64,000 nucleotides of DNA from an uncultured Tenacibaculum sp. (GTDB lineage: Bacteria > Bacteroidota > Bacteroidia > Flavobacteriales > Flavobacteriaceae). The notes beneath the pieces are model-generated. The model was not told where the DNA came from. It saw only the letters and a program-made list of their open reading frames with translations, and did not search any database. Positions 1 through 7,588 of the stretch are shown in pieces (the stretch's first letter is position 1; each line of letters starts with the position of its first letter). Location of the stretch: the NCBI RefSeq assembly GCF_947498805.1, contig NZ_CANMLT010000003.1, positions 310,001 through 374,000 of the forward strand, given 5' to 3'. The position numbers were made by a program, and so were the translations under genes.

Positions 1-302
1 TCAGAAGAGTAACATTCGTTTTCCCATTGATATCCTAACCAAGCTACGTCTTTTTTAATTGCATCTACATACTCCTGCTCCTCTTTTGCTGGGTTTGTAT
101 CATCAAAACGAAGGTTTACTGGTGCATTATATTGCTCACCTAAGCCAAAACTAATTCCAATTGCTTTTGTGTGACCAATGTGTAAATAACCATTTGGTTC
201 AGGTGGAAAACGAAAACGTAAGTTTTCTTTAGGCATTCCATTTGCTAAATCCTCTTCAATGATTTGCTCAATAAAATTTAATGATTTCTTTTCTTCTGAC
301 AT
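1..302 (-). CDS. glnS: glutamine--tRNA ligase, N-terminal part (cut by window edge)
   Basis: This is the first 100 or so codons of glutaminyl-tRNA synthetase, the cytoplasmic class I enzyme that charges tRNA-Gln. The ATG is at 302-300. The class I HIGH motif is visible in the stretch [11 protein letters not shown], followed by the Gln/Glu-type LRFDDTNP motif and the sequence [14 protein letters not shown]. The PPEPNG-HIGH-FDDTNP order is that of GlnRS rather than bacterial GluRS. The gene runs off the left edge, so the catalytic core and anticodon-binding domains are not seen. Confidence 0.93.
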   Translation of the reverse strand, partial: MSEEKKSLNFIEQIIEEDLANGMPKENLRFRFPPEPNGYLHIGHTKAIGISFGLGEQYNAPVNLRFDDTNPAKEEQEYVDAIKKDVAWLGYQWENECYSS

Positions 303-354
303 TTTCTCTTAAATTGAAGTGCAAAATTAGTGAAAATAGTTGAGCTGACTTACA

Positions 355-388
355 TAAAAAAACTCCTCTCAGTTAAAAAGAAAGGAGT
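355..388 (-). terminator. Rho-independent terminator of the 416-1021 gene
   Basis: ACTCCT and AGGAGT form the stem (362-367 and 383-388). Read on the minus strand the stem is followed by a run of T. It lies just after the stop codon of the leftward lipoprotein gene. Confidence 0.7.
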
Positions 389-415
389 AATTAGTTGCTT
401 AATATGTCGTCTTTT

Positions 416-1021
416 TTAAGGCTTTAGCATTTTGTATTTTACTATTTCCGGTTCTGTCATCCAATGAATACTACTCGCTTTTGCTGCTTTTATTGTAAAG
501 TAGTAAAAAGCTTTTGCTTCAGCATCACTAAACCCTATGGATTTATAGTAATTTATATAAGGTAAATGATTTGCATGTCCTTCAGGAAAATCGGTGGCTT
601 CATTGGTTCCATCAGACCAAGAATGTACCCCAATTCTCGTTCCTGTTCCTCTTGTTCTTTTTTTTCCCGCTAGAAAGAAATCAACTCCTCCAGAAGCAAT
701 CTCAGCATTATTTAATAAATGAATATTGATATTTAAATCATGTACTCTTTTAGATAGCTGTAAATTAACCCTATCATCTGATGAACCATCACAGTTTTTA
801 ATATTTATTTTTTCAACTTCTGGATATTTCTCATACAGTTTATTAAAATTAACTAATGAAGAACTATTAATTGTTCCATTCATTTCAATCGTTTTTTTAT
901 CCTCCAACACTTTAAATATTCCAAAGGTTGAAGTATTGGTTGCCAAATCTTCATTATTACTGCAACTAGCAAGTAATACAAAAAGTGTTGTTACCACCGT
1001 AATCATTTTTCTTGTTTTCAT
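416..1021 (-). CDS. lipoprotein with ClpP/crotonase-like (COG3904-type) fold
   Basis: A 201-residue protein starting with a lipoprotein signal (lipobox LLASC near residue 20), so probably anchored to a periplasmic membrane face. The middle reads like COG3904 periplasmic proteins related to ClpP: a strand with VEKINIKNCDG, then AEIASGGVDFFLAGKKRTRG, then RIGVHSW. In that family the second region normally carries CASAC with a nucleophile. Here the position is IASGG, so a conventional Ser nucleophile is possible but not certain. Substrate unknown. It is a single-gene unit with its own terminator. Confidence 0.6.
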   Translation of the reverse strand: MKTRKMITVVTTLFVLLASCSNNEDLATNTSTFGIFKVLEDKKTIEMNGTINSSSLVNFNKLYEKYPEVEKINIKNCDGSSDDRVNLQLSKRVHDLNINIHLLNNAEIASGGVDFFLAGKKRTRGTGTRIGVHSWSDGTNEATDFPEGHANHLPYINYYKSIGFSDAEAKAFYYFTIKAAKASSIHWMTEPEIVKYKMLKP

Positions 1022-1051
1022 GTTTAACCTGTTTTAAAATTTAACCAAAAT

Positions 1052-1105
1052 AAAAACGCACACTTCAACCATATCCTTTTTATCGGATCTTGCTGAAGTA
1101 TGCGC
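1052..1105 (-). terminator. hairpin downstream of the 1238-1684 gene
   Basis: CGCACACTTCA (1057-1067) pairs with TGAAGTATGCG (1094-1104) and an inner ATCC/GGAT pair extends it. Minus-strand reading gives a T run at 1056-1052. It lies about 130 bases past the nearest upstream stop; the gap holds no gene I can support. Confidence 0.6.
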
Positions 1106-1237
1106 TTTTGCACAAATTCTCTGTTATACTTCCAATTTCTTCTTCAGTGATGAAATATAACACTAAGAGCTTTTAGCTCTTTTAACTAAAACAAAATCAA
1201 CAGGTTTTACCCTACTTCTTTACTTGTTCTGTTTTAT

Positions 1238-1684
1238 CTAATCTCTATATTTTTCTTTTTTTCTAAATACCATATTTACTTTATAAGCTCCTTCTCCTCC
1301 ATCTACAATGTTTAAAATATCTTCTGCATCATCATTTCTATTACTTGGCATTATTGCATTGGCGTTATATGCGTTTACATATGCATACCCTAATTTAGAC
1401 ATGGCATTTAATAAGTCTGTTTGATTTCTTATTCGAAGTTTATCTCCATCTTGTAGCAACGATTCTAATTTTTCTAATTCATCTCTATAGGTTGACTTTT
1501 TCTTATCAATAATGATATTGATTCCTCCTAACAGTTTCGTGTTTTGTGAAGTAATAATAACATATTCTGGAAGCTCATCTATTGTAATGTTTGATGATTT
1601 AATAACCGCTAATTCTTGTCCTTTTACATGTATGCTAAAACAAATTAATAATAAGGTTACTGCGATCTTTGTAATTTTTTTCAT
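1238..1684 (-). CDS. secreted protein of unknown function
   Basis: I take the start at the ATG at 1684-1682, giving 148 residues with a clean signal peptide (MKKITKIAVTLLLICFSIHVKG-QE). The longer open frame to 1732 would run through a strong terminator hairpin, so it is unlikely. The mature part has the pattern ELPEYVIITSQNTKLLGGINIIIDKKKS, a charged helical stretch and a C-terminal DGGEGAYKVNMVFRKKE that looks like a short strand motif. I do not recognise the family. It is probably periplasmic. Confidence 0.6.
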   Translation of the reverse strand: MKKITKIAVTLLLICFSIHVKGQELAVIKSSNITIDELPEYVIITSQNTKLLGGINIIIDKKKSTYRDELEKLESLLQDGDKLRIRNQTDLLNAMSKLGYAYVNAYNANAIMPSNRNDDAEDILNIVDGGEGAYKVNMVFRKKEKYRD

Positions 1685-1707
1685 GTTTTTTATAATATTG
1701 GGTTCAA

Positions 1708-1761
1708 CAAAAAACTCCATATACATTATCACTTTTTAATTTAATGATAAGGTATATGGAG
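1708..1761 (-). terminator. terminator of the dioxygenase-like gene
   Basis: CTCCATATAC-TTATCA and TGATAA-GTATATGGAG form a long stem (1715-1761). On the minus strand it ends in six T (1714-1709). It separates the 1874-2503 gene from the next gene and argues for the downstream start at 1684. Confidence 0.8.
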
Positions 1762-1873
1762 CCTATTCCATAATATTTAACTTAGATTCCTCAATCTCTT
1801 CCTTATGTTAGGAATCTAAATATTTATGTATTCGTTTGTTTGACGTTAGAAATACATTTTTGTTACATTTATT

Positions 1874-2503
1874 TTAATTGGATTCTAAATGAATGTCTGC
1901 ATTTCCTCTATATACATTCTGACTATCTTTTTTAAAATCGATAATTCTACAGCTTTCTATGTTCTCTCTTGAGTTTCTTGGATCTCCAGAAAAATAAATT
2001 TGTGTAACCAGAGTTTTGTATCCGTTTGCTGTAATTTTATAATGAAAATGTCTTGGTCTTCCTGGATATAAACCTGGCCTAATACTTTCAAATGTATAAT
2101 TTCCTTCAGCATCAGAAGTTACAAAACCTCTCAATGTTATCTTGTCTGCTGAGAAGTTACTTACATTACCATTGCCCACTGGATGATAGGTTCCGCCACT
2201 ATCGGCATGCCAAACTTCAATCATTGCATTTGCAACAGGTTTACTTTTATCTGCCGAACCAAATATTTTCCCGGTTACCACTATCTTGTCGCCTGCTAAA
2301 TTTTTGGTGTTTAAATTTGTAATCTTAGCAGTACCACTTACATAATACGGCCCTAAAACATCAGATTTCGTAATTCCACACTCACTTGTTTGATTGTTCT
2401 TTACAATTTCACTGTTACCAGAACATGAAATCAACGAAGTAGGTAAAAGTGGAGTTGCCACCACTCCTAATCCCAATCTTTTGATAAATTTCTTTCTATC
2501 CAT
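1874..2503 (-). CDS. intradiol ring-cleavage dioxygenase-like lipoprotein
   Basis: A 209-residue protein of the catechol intradiol dioxygenase superfamily (non-haem Fe(III)). The core pattern is present: VLGPYYVSG near the start of the fold, IEVWHADSGGTYHPVG with a candidate iron-binding Tyr, and RPGLYPGRPRHFHYKI with the second Tyr and the two His ligands. The N-terminus (MDRKKFIKRLGLG, then SLISCSG) has a Tat-like basic start and a Cys that could be lipidated, so it acts outside the cytoplasm. Secreted members of this superfamily are common in Bacteroidota and mostly uncharacterised. It follows the paired lipoprotein genes on the same strand and may share their transcript. Confidence 0.82.
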   Translation of the reverse strand: MDRKKFIKRLGLGVVATPLLPTSLISCSGNSEIVKNNQTSECGITKSDVLGPYYVSGTAKITNLNTKNLAGDKIVVTGKIFGSADKSKPVANAMIEVWHADSGGTYHPVGNGNVSNFSADKITLRGFVTSDAEGNYTFESIRPGLYPGRPRHFHYKITANGYKTLVTQIYFSGDPRNSRENIESCRIIDFKKDSQNVYRGNADIHLESN

Positions 2504-2558
2504 ATTACTTGTTTTTAGCGTGTTACTTAATATTAAAACAATTGTATACTACTTCCCC

Positions 2559-3440
2559 CTACCTTTTGTAAGTCCCGTCTGGTAATACTGTTGGAAATTT
2601 ATATTGAGTATTTGTTAACAATCCAAAAACAGCTGCATCTGTCGCCTTTACTTTTTCTTTCGTGTTTAACTTCCATTCCTGTTGTATTTCACTAAGTCTA
2701 TTAGTTTGTGCTCCTAAAATTGAACTCATTGCCCAATAAAAGTATTCTGTAGCCTGACAATCATAAGTACAAGTAGTATCGTCATAAGTGTACCACGCTT
2801 CTGTAGGGTATGAACTAGGTATACTCGTAAATTTACCTCCTCGTGCTTTGTCCATTGCATTGGTTAAAGATGTTCCTGCATTTTCTCCAAAGACACTTGG
2901 ATACGCTTTAGAATACCCTGCATGTGTAATAATATGCCATACCTCTTCTAAGGAAGCATCAAAACGACCTTTTTTACCTCCAGACACATAGTTCGGAATT
3001 GTTTCTCCATTCCCTAAATCTTGCCCTAATCTTCCTGAAGGAGGACTAATGCTATTCATATCTGACTGTGAATACCACATAAATAAAAAGGCTTTGTTTT
3101 TATTCATTTCTTCTAAAACCTTTGGGTTATCAACAGTACCATCTTCATTGTTATCTAAATACTGAGCCATTACATTAGCTGCATGCAATAATTTTGCATC
3201 TTCCACCTTAGGTACTGCATAAATATCTATTCCAAACACTACTACTTTTCTGTTAAAACTTGACATTCCTGCATCTGAATTTGCAACAATTTTAAAGTTC
3301 GGATCATTTCCTTCATTTATAATTCCGTTTTGGTTTCCATTATTGATGAGATTATCATTTTGTGAACATGCCACACATCCCATTATAACCAATGAAAATA
3401 CTACCATTCCAGCCTTCAATATTTTTCTCATATCCTTCAT
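2559..3440 (-). CDS. lipoprotein with Ca-binding-like loop and HxxxH motif, paralogue of next gene
   Basis: A 293-residue lipoprotein (signal ending near MGCVACSQN). It has an EF-hand-like acidic loop, YLDNNEDGTVDNP, and later EEVWHIITHAGYSKAYP, an HxxxH pair preceded by two Glu that could bind a metal. The neighbouring 3442-4293 gene has the same order of elements, so the two are a duplicated pair. The stop of that gene is one base before this start, so they are cotranscribed. No enzyme family is assigned. An in-frame ATG at codon 4 is an equally good start. Confidence 0.6.
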   Translation of the reverse strand: MKDMRKILKAGMVVFSLVIMGCVACSQNDNLINNGNQNGIINEGNDPNFKIVANSDAGMSSFNRKVVVFGIDIYAVPKVEDAKLLHAANVMAQYLDNNEDGTVDNPKVLEEMNKNKAFLFMWYSQSDMNSISPPSGRLGQDLGNGETIPNYVSGGKKGRFDASLEEVWHIITHAGYSKAYPSVFGENAGTSLTNAMDKARGGKFTSIPSSYPTEAWYTYDDTTCTYDCQATEYFYWAMSSILGAQTNRLSEIQQEWKLNTKEKVKATDAAVFGLLTNTQYKFPTVLPDGTYKR

Positions 3441-3441
3441 T

Positions 3442-4293
3442 TTATTTGATTTTTGTTCCTATTGTTCTTGTGTAGTTGGCATCTATAGACATTGGTACTT
3501 TTTTAGTTTTCATAAACTCCAACGCCTTTTTTTGATGTGTATTTAGTTTATCACTTAATCCTGCAAAATTGATTGCCCAAATTTGATGTATGTATTCATT
3601 AACAGCGGTTACTTTATCATAGTTTCCGTTTTCCGCTGTATTTTGTTCTGAAATATCATATGTTTTTGCCGTAATATCATCTTCCATATACTGACGTAAT
3701 TTTTTTCCACTTGTAAAAGCAAATTCACTATCGGTTCTACTAATAGCTTCCGTTACAGTATGAAATACTTCTTCCCATAATGCATTAAACACTCTAGGTC
3801 TCCATGTTGAAGAAGATAACTTATCTAAAGTCCAACCTTTACCATTGTAATCTTTTACATATGGCCAATTATCTGTTTGCATACTCATTCCATAGAGCCC
3901 TTTTGTTCTTAATTGTGATGCTTCAGATATTTTATCAACCATCTTTAAAGGTCCGTTAATAAACATTGTTTTTTGAGCTAACCATTTGTTCAATTCCTTT
4001 TTATCATCATCTACTTTCCCATCATTATTCATATCTAAAAAGCTACTAAACAATCTTACACTATGATCAAAAATTTCTTTTCCTGTGGTAGCACTTGGTA
4101 TTGCTTCTTTTGGTTTAGCTGTACTTCCTACGATATAAAATCCGTTAATATTATGTACATAATCAGCATTTGCTTTTAAAAACTCTTCAAGAGATAAAGC
4201 ATCATTTTTTACTATTTTATCGTTGTTTGAACAAGAAATGCAACTAACCAGAATACAGAATAGTGCACTTATAAGAACTGTTTTTTTAATCAT
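3442..4293 (-). CDS. lipoprotein with EF-hand-like loop, paralogue of 2559-3440
   Basis: A 283-residue lipoprotein (signal ending LVSCISCSN). It carries FLDMNNDGKVDDDKK, an acidic calcium-loop pattern, and WEEVFHTVTEAISR at the place where its paralogue has EEVWHIITHAG. The second His of the paralogue is replaced by Glu, so the possible metal site differs. First gene of a likely three-gene transcript with 2559-3440 and perhaps the dioxygenase-like gene. Function unknown. Confidence 0.6.
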   Translation of the reverse strand: MIKKTVLISALFCILVSCISCSNNDKIVKNDALSLEEFLKANADYVHNINGFYIVGSTAKPKEAIPSATTGKEIFDHSVRLFSSFLDMNNDGKVDDDKKELNKWLAQKTMFINGPLKMVDKISEASQLRTKGLYGMSMQTDNWPYVKDYNGKGWTLDKLSSSTWRPRVFNALWEEVFHTVTEAISRTDSEFAFTSGKKLRQYMEDDITAKTYDISEQNTAENGNYDKVTAVNEYIHQIWAINFAGLSDKLNTHQKKALEFMKTKKVPMSIDANYTRTIGTKIK

Positions 4294-4363
4294 AATTCGA
4301 AAGTTTTATTCATTATGATGTATAACAGCAAAACCCGCCCCAATACTATGTTTAAACGGTGTT

Positions 4364-4397
4364 AAAAAGTCCGAATAAAGGTTATTCGGACTTTTTT
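4364..4397 (-). terminator. bidirectional terminator after the AraC gene
   Basis: AAAAAGTCCGAATA and TATTCGGACTTTTTT form a near-perfect stem overlapping the stop of the leftward AraC gene. Both strands have a T run after the stem. Confidence 0.8.
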
Positions 4398-5437
4398 AGT
4401 TGATTTTGATATTGTTTAGGCGTAATTCCTTCAATGTTTTTAAATACTGCATAAAAGGTTGATTTGGAAGAAAAGCCGGCTTCATTTGCCAAACCTAAGA
4501 GAGATAATTGTTTTGCTTTCTTTGAAGACAAGAGTTTTTTAAATGCTTCAACTCGAAACTTATTTATGAAATAATAAAAATTCTTTTGGGTGTGATGGTT
4601 AATTAACTTGGAAAGTTCTTTTTCTTTAATTCCTAAATTCTCAGAAAGCAATCGTAACGTTAGGTTTTGATTAGCATACATTTTTTCTTCTTGAATTTTA
4701 AGAGTAATTTCCTGAAACAACTCATTTGTTTCTTTTTCTTCATTTTCTTTTATCTCCTGAACTTCTTCTTCAATAAACAACTTTGATTTAAATATTTCTG
4801 TTTGTGAAAAACCATTATAGGCTATCCAATAGATCATAAAGAAAGTTAGTATTGTGGATATGGATGCGAAATAATAAATAACTTCCTCATTTGCTATTCC
4901 TACCACTTCTTCAATAATCCAAAATGCATAAAAAAACAAGTATATAAATACAATTGTTTTGATCCAGTTTAAGCTTTTGTTTTCTATATCAGAATAGTAA
5001 TCCTTTATTTTTTCTTGATGGTCTTTTATAGACTTCAATAAAACAACCAATAATACACCATTGAAAAAATACTCGAACCATCTTGTCATTTCTTCAGGAA
5101 ACAGGAATAAATTAACCATTAAAAATGGTATCAACAGTAAAATGTATTTTACGTTAACCGTTAGATTAAACGTTAACCTCACATATAAAAACAATAGAGA
5201 AATCGTTGCCAAAGAGGTGTGTATTATATGAATTTCGATTTCTTTAAATTCAACAGATTCTAGAAGCGTTCCTAAAACTTCTATCGCCAAAGACCATAAA
5301 AACAATCCCAAAAACCAATTTGCTTTTTGATTTTTAGACCTTAATGTAATGAACAAAAACCCCAGCATTAATGCGGTTGCTATAGACAATACATCTATAA
5401 CTGATAACATATTAAAATCCAAGGTTATTGATTCCAT
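4382..5437 (-). CDS. membrane-anchored AraC-family regulator
   Basis: A 351-residue protein with about seven hydrophobic helices in the first 215 residues and a C-terminal AraC/XylS DNA-binding domain (about residues 250-345). The C-terminal part shows LGIKEKELSKLINHHTQKNFYYFINKFRVEAF and the family-typical second helix-turn-helix LANEAGFSSKSTFYAVFKNIEGITPKQYQ. This layout is common in Flavobacteriia, where the membrane part is thought to sense an envelope signal. It lies 12 bases after the PepSY gene and is likely cotranscribed with it. The target is not visible; the downstream lipoprotein genes are candidates only by proximity. Confidence 0.85.
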   Translation of the reverse strand: MESITLDFNMLSVIDVLSIATALMLGFLFITLRSKNQKANWFLGLFLWSLAIEVLGTLLESVEFKEIEIHIIHTSLATISLLFLYVRLTFNLTVNVKYILLLIPFLMVNLFLFPEEMTRWFEYFFNGVLLVVLLKSIKDHQEKIKDYYSDIENKSLNWIKTIVFIYLFFYAFWIIEEVVGIANEEVIYYFASISTILTFFMIYWIAYNGFSQTEIFKSKLFIEEEVQEIKENEEKETNELFQEITLKIQEEKMYANQNLTLRLLSENLGIKEKELSKLINHHTQKNFYYFINKFRVEAFKKLLSSKKAKQLSLLGLANEAGFSSKSTFYAVFKNIEGITPKQYQNQLKKSE

Positions 5438-5449
5438 TACTAAACTTTT

Positions 5450-5989
5450 TTAAGCAAACAAGAATAAAAACAACAAAGGGAATAACATTCCTGCAACTGC
5501 TAATTTCCATCCTCTTCCTTTGAATCCTTTTTTTCCTAAAGGAATTAACACCCCTGTTATAGCAATTACTAACATAGCTATTCCAAAGATATCAGAATAC
5601 CATATCCAAAAACTATTCGTTGATTTATGCAAATACATCGAATGTCCTACAATAGGTACTTTTCTTTTATATTCAACAGTTCCTTTTCCGGTTTTGGCAT
5701 CAGCATCAAAAATAATATTGTCTTTAAAATACACTCTTATTTTTCCATTTCTTACTCTATGTCCATCATACTTTCCTATCTCTTTAGTACGCTCTGTAAT
5801 ATACTCCTTTGTTAACTGCCCATTATCAGCAGGAATATTTAATTCAAAAGGTTTGTTTTCATAAGTATAATCCATAGGATACCAATCTTGACGATGGTTT
5901 AGGATAATTCCAGAAAAAGAAAATGCAATGATTAATCCAACATAAAAATAAGCCAAATCTCTGTGTAAGCTTCTATTCGTAATTTTCAT
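5450..5989 (-). CDS. PepSY-associated membrane protein
   Basis: A 179-residue inner-membrane protein of the PepSY_TM family. The start MKITNRSLHRDLAYFYVGLIIAFSFSGIILNHR is the characteristic first helix with conserved His/Arg. A PepSY-like extracytoplasmic segment (FDADAKTGKGTVEYKRKVPIVGHSMYLHKS) follows, then two C-terminal helices. Relatives sit with iron/haem uptake or reductase genes, but none is seen here. It heads a two-gene unit with the membrane AraC regulator. Confidence 0.78.
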   Translation of the reverse strand: MKITNRSLHRDLAYFYVGLIIAFSFSGIILNHRQDWYPMDYTYENKPFELNIPADNGQLTKEYITERTKEIGKYDGHRVRNGKIRVYFKDNIIFDADAKTGKGTVEYKRKVPIVGHSMYLHKSTNSFWIWYSDIFGIAMLVIAITGVLIPLGKKGFKGRGWKLAVAGMLFPLLFLFLFA

Positions 5990-6010
5990 TATTAAAAAAA
6001 AGAGTTAAAT

Positions 6011-6041
6011 AAAGAAACCCAAGATACTATTTCTTGGGTTT
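6011..6041 (-). terminator. terminator of the YceI gene
   Basis: AAACCCAAG (6015-6023) and CTTGGGTTT (6033-6041) form the stem. It is placed just downstream of the leftward YceI gene, though the minus-strand T run is short. Confidence 0.6.
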
Positions 6042-6069
6042 ACATCTATTATTAAAAATTAAAGTTGTT

Positions 6070-6630
6070 TTATTGTTCGTTCATTTCAATATTAACAACA
6101 ACTTCTACATCATTTCCAATAGGTTTCATTCCTTTTCCTAGATTAAATTCTTCTCTTTTAATTACCGAAGTTAATTTTAATCCTGCTTTTTTCTTTCCTC
6201 CTCTTCCTTCAATAATCCCATTCAGTTTCCCTTTAAAAACAACCTCTTTTGTAACACCTTTGATAGTGATTTCTCCAGTAGTTTCAAATTCTTTTCCTTC
6301 TAACTGTTTAAATGATTTACTTTTAAAAACAATTGTTGCATGATTGGCTACATCAAAGAAATCTGCTGATTTTAAATGATTGTCTCTTCCTGATTGGTTT
6401 GTATTGATTGTTGATGCATCTATAGAAACCTCAAACGTTGGTGCTTCAAACTTTTCATTACTAACCGCGGTAATATCAAACTTCCCAAAATTTCCAGTTA
6501 CTTCTGAAATCATAAAATGAGAAACAGAAAATGTAATTGAAGAGTGCGCCTTGTCTACCTTCCAAGTTGTTTGTGCATGTACGTTTACTAGCGCTACAAA
6601 TGCTATTAAAGTTAAAACTATTTTTTTCAT
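6070..6630 (-). CDS. YceI family periplasmic protein
   Basis: A 186-residue secreted lipocalin-like protein with signal peptide MKKIVLTLIAFVALVNVHAQ. Family signatures: TTWKVDKAHSSITFSVSHFMISEVTGNFGKFD at the start of the barrel, a central NTNQSGRDNHLKSADFFDVANHATIVFKS, and the VTKEVVFKGKLNG strand. YceI proteins bind amphiphilic chains such as polyisoprenoids in the periplasm; the ligand here is unknown. A Bacteroidota-like -7 element (TACTTTTG on the minus strand, 6663-6656) lies 26 bases upstream. It is transcribed divergently from the AraC gene at 6716. Confidence 0.93.
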   Translation of the reverse strand: MKKIVLTLIAFVALVNVHAQTTWKVDKAHSSITFSVSHFMISEVTGNFGKFDITAVSNEKFEAPTFEVSIDASTINTNQSGRDNHLKSADFFDVANHATIVFKSKSFKQLEGKEFETTGEITIKGVTKEVVFKGKLNGIIEGRGGKKKAGLKLTSVIKREEFNLGKGMKPIGNDVEVVVNIEMNEQ

Positions 6631-6715
6631 TATTTTTAAATTTTAAAGTGCCTAGCAAAAGTATTTACTCTTTAAAATCAAAAGTTATTAAAAACAGAAT
6701 ATAACTTATGAATTT

Positions 6716-7534
6716 ATGCCTATAAACATCCCTACTCATAACATAAACAGCTCATATAGTATTAATATTGAGAAAATATCTCATGAGAATAGTTATGATT
6801 TTAATACTATTCATAAACATAATTACTTTGAAATTTTATTTTTTGAAAAGGGAGGTGGCTATCAATTAATTGATTTTGATAAAGTTCCTATTAAAGACAA
6901 CAGCTGTTATATTGTAAAGCCCAAACAAATTCATTTGCTAAAAAGGAGCTCTGAAGCTGATGGCTTATTAATACAATTTACGCAAGAAACACTTTCTACT
7001 GATTCTTTTTCTTTTTTGAAAAGCTTTACCAAATCTGAAGTGGTTTTTGAGCAAGACAGTATTTTATCTCATTCTTTCTTTTCTCAATTACATAACATTT
7101 TAAGTATTCAGAAAAGTAAATCGTTCTTTTATAAAGAGAAAACAGTTCATTTGCTTTCTTCTCTTTTATATACACTCGAAGAACAAAATATTAAGCTCAA
7201 AAACAAAAAACTTCATGCATTAACAATAGACTTCATTTATTTGGTAGAAGAGCATATTAGTAGATTGTCAGTTGCTGAATATGCGGAAAAGCTGCATATT
7301 TCAACAAAAAAACTTACTCAAATCATAAAATCTGAATTAAATAGCACTCCTTTAAAGTACATTCATGCTATTCTAATCCTAAACATTAAAAGAGACTTAG
7401 CTTTTAAGCAATTAACCCATAAAGAAATTGCCTACAACTATAATTTCGACAGTCCTTCTAACTTTAGCATTTTTGTTAAAAAACATACTGGACTTACTCC
7501 AACACAACTTCAAAAACAACTGATACAGCAATAA
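6716..7534 (+). CDS. AraC family transcriptional regulator
   Basis: A 272-residue soluble regulator with an N-terminal cupin-like sensor (HKHNYFEILFFEKGGGYQLIDF, residues about 35-60) and a C-terminal AraC helix-turn-helix pair (residues about 175-270). The second helix-turn-helix is KEIAYNYNFDSPSNFSIFVKKHTGLTPTQLQ. It is divergent from yceI with only 85 bases between, so yceI is a plausible target; that is inference from position. Confidence 0.9.
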   Translation: MPINIPTHNINSSYSINIEKISHENSYDFNTIHKHNYFEILFFEKGGGYQLIDFDKVPIKDNSCYIVKPKQIHLLKRSSEADGLLIQFTQETLSTDSFSFLKSFTKSEVVFEQDSILSHSFFSQLHNILSIQKSKSFFYKEKTVHLLSSLLYTLEEQNIKLKNKKLHALTIDFIYLVEEHISRLSVAEYAEKLHISTKKLTQIIKSELNSTPLKYIHAILILNIKRDLAFKQLTHKEIAYNYNFDSPSNFSIFVKKHTGLTPTQLQKQLIQQ

Positions 7535-7564
7535 AAAAAGGTTGAGGAAACCTCAACCTTTTCA
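7533..7564 (+). terminator. bidirectional terminator between convergent genes
   Basis: AAGGTTGAGG and CCTCAACCTT form a 10-bp stem with A and T flanks on both sides, between the rightward AraC gene and the leftward M1 peptidase gene. Confidence 0.85.
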
Positions 7565-7588
7565 ATATAAATTTTACGCTACTCCTAT

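Noticed and set aside
1140..1237. Small gene or small RNA between 1110 and 1237
   Set aside because: There is an AAGAGCT/AGCTCTT stem but no promoter-like element, no open frame of note and no conserved pattern.
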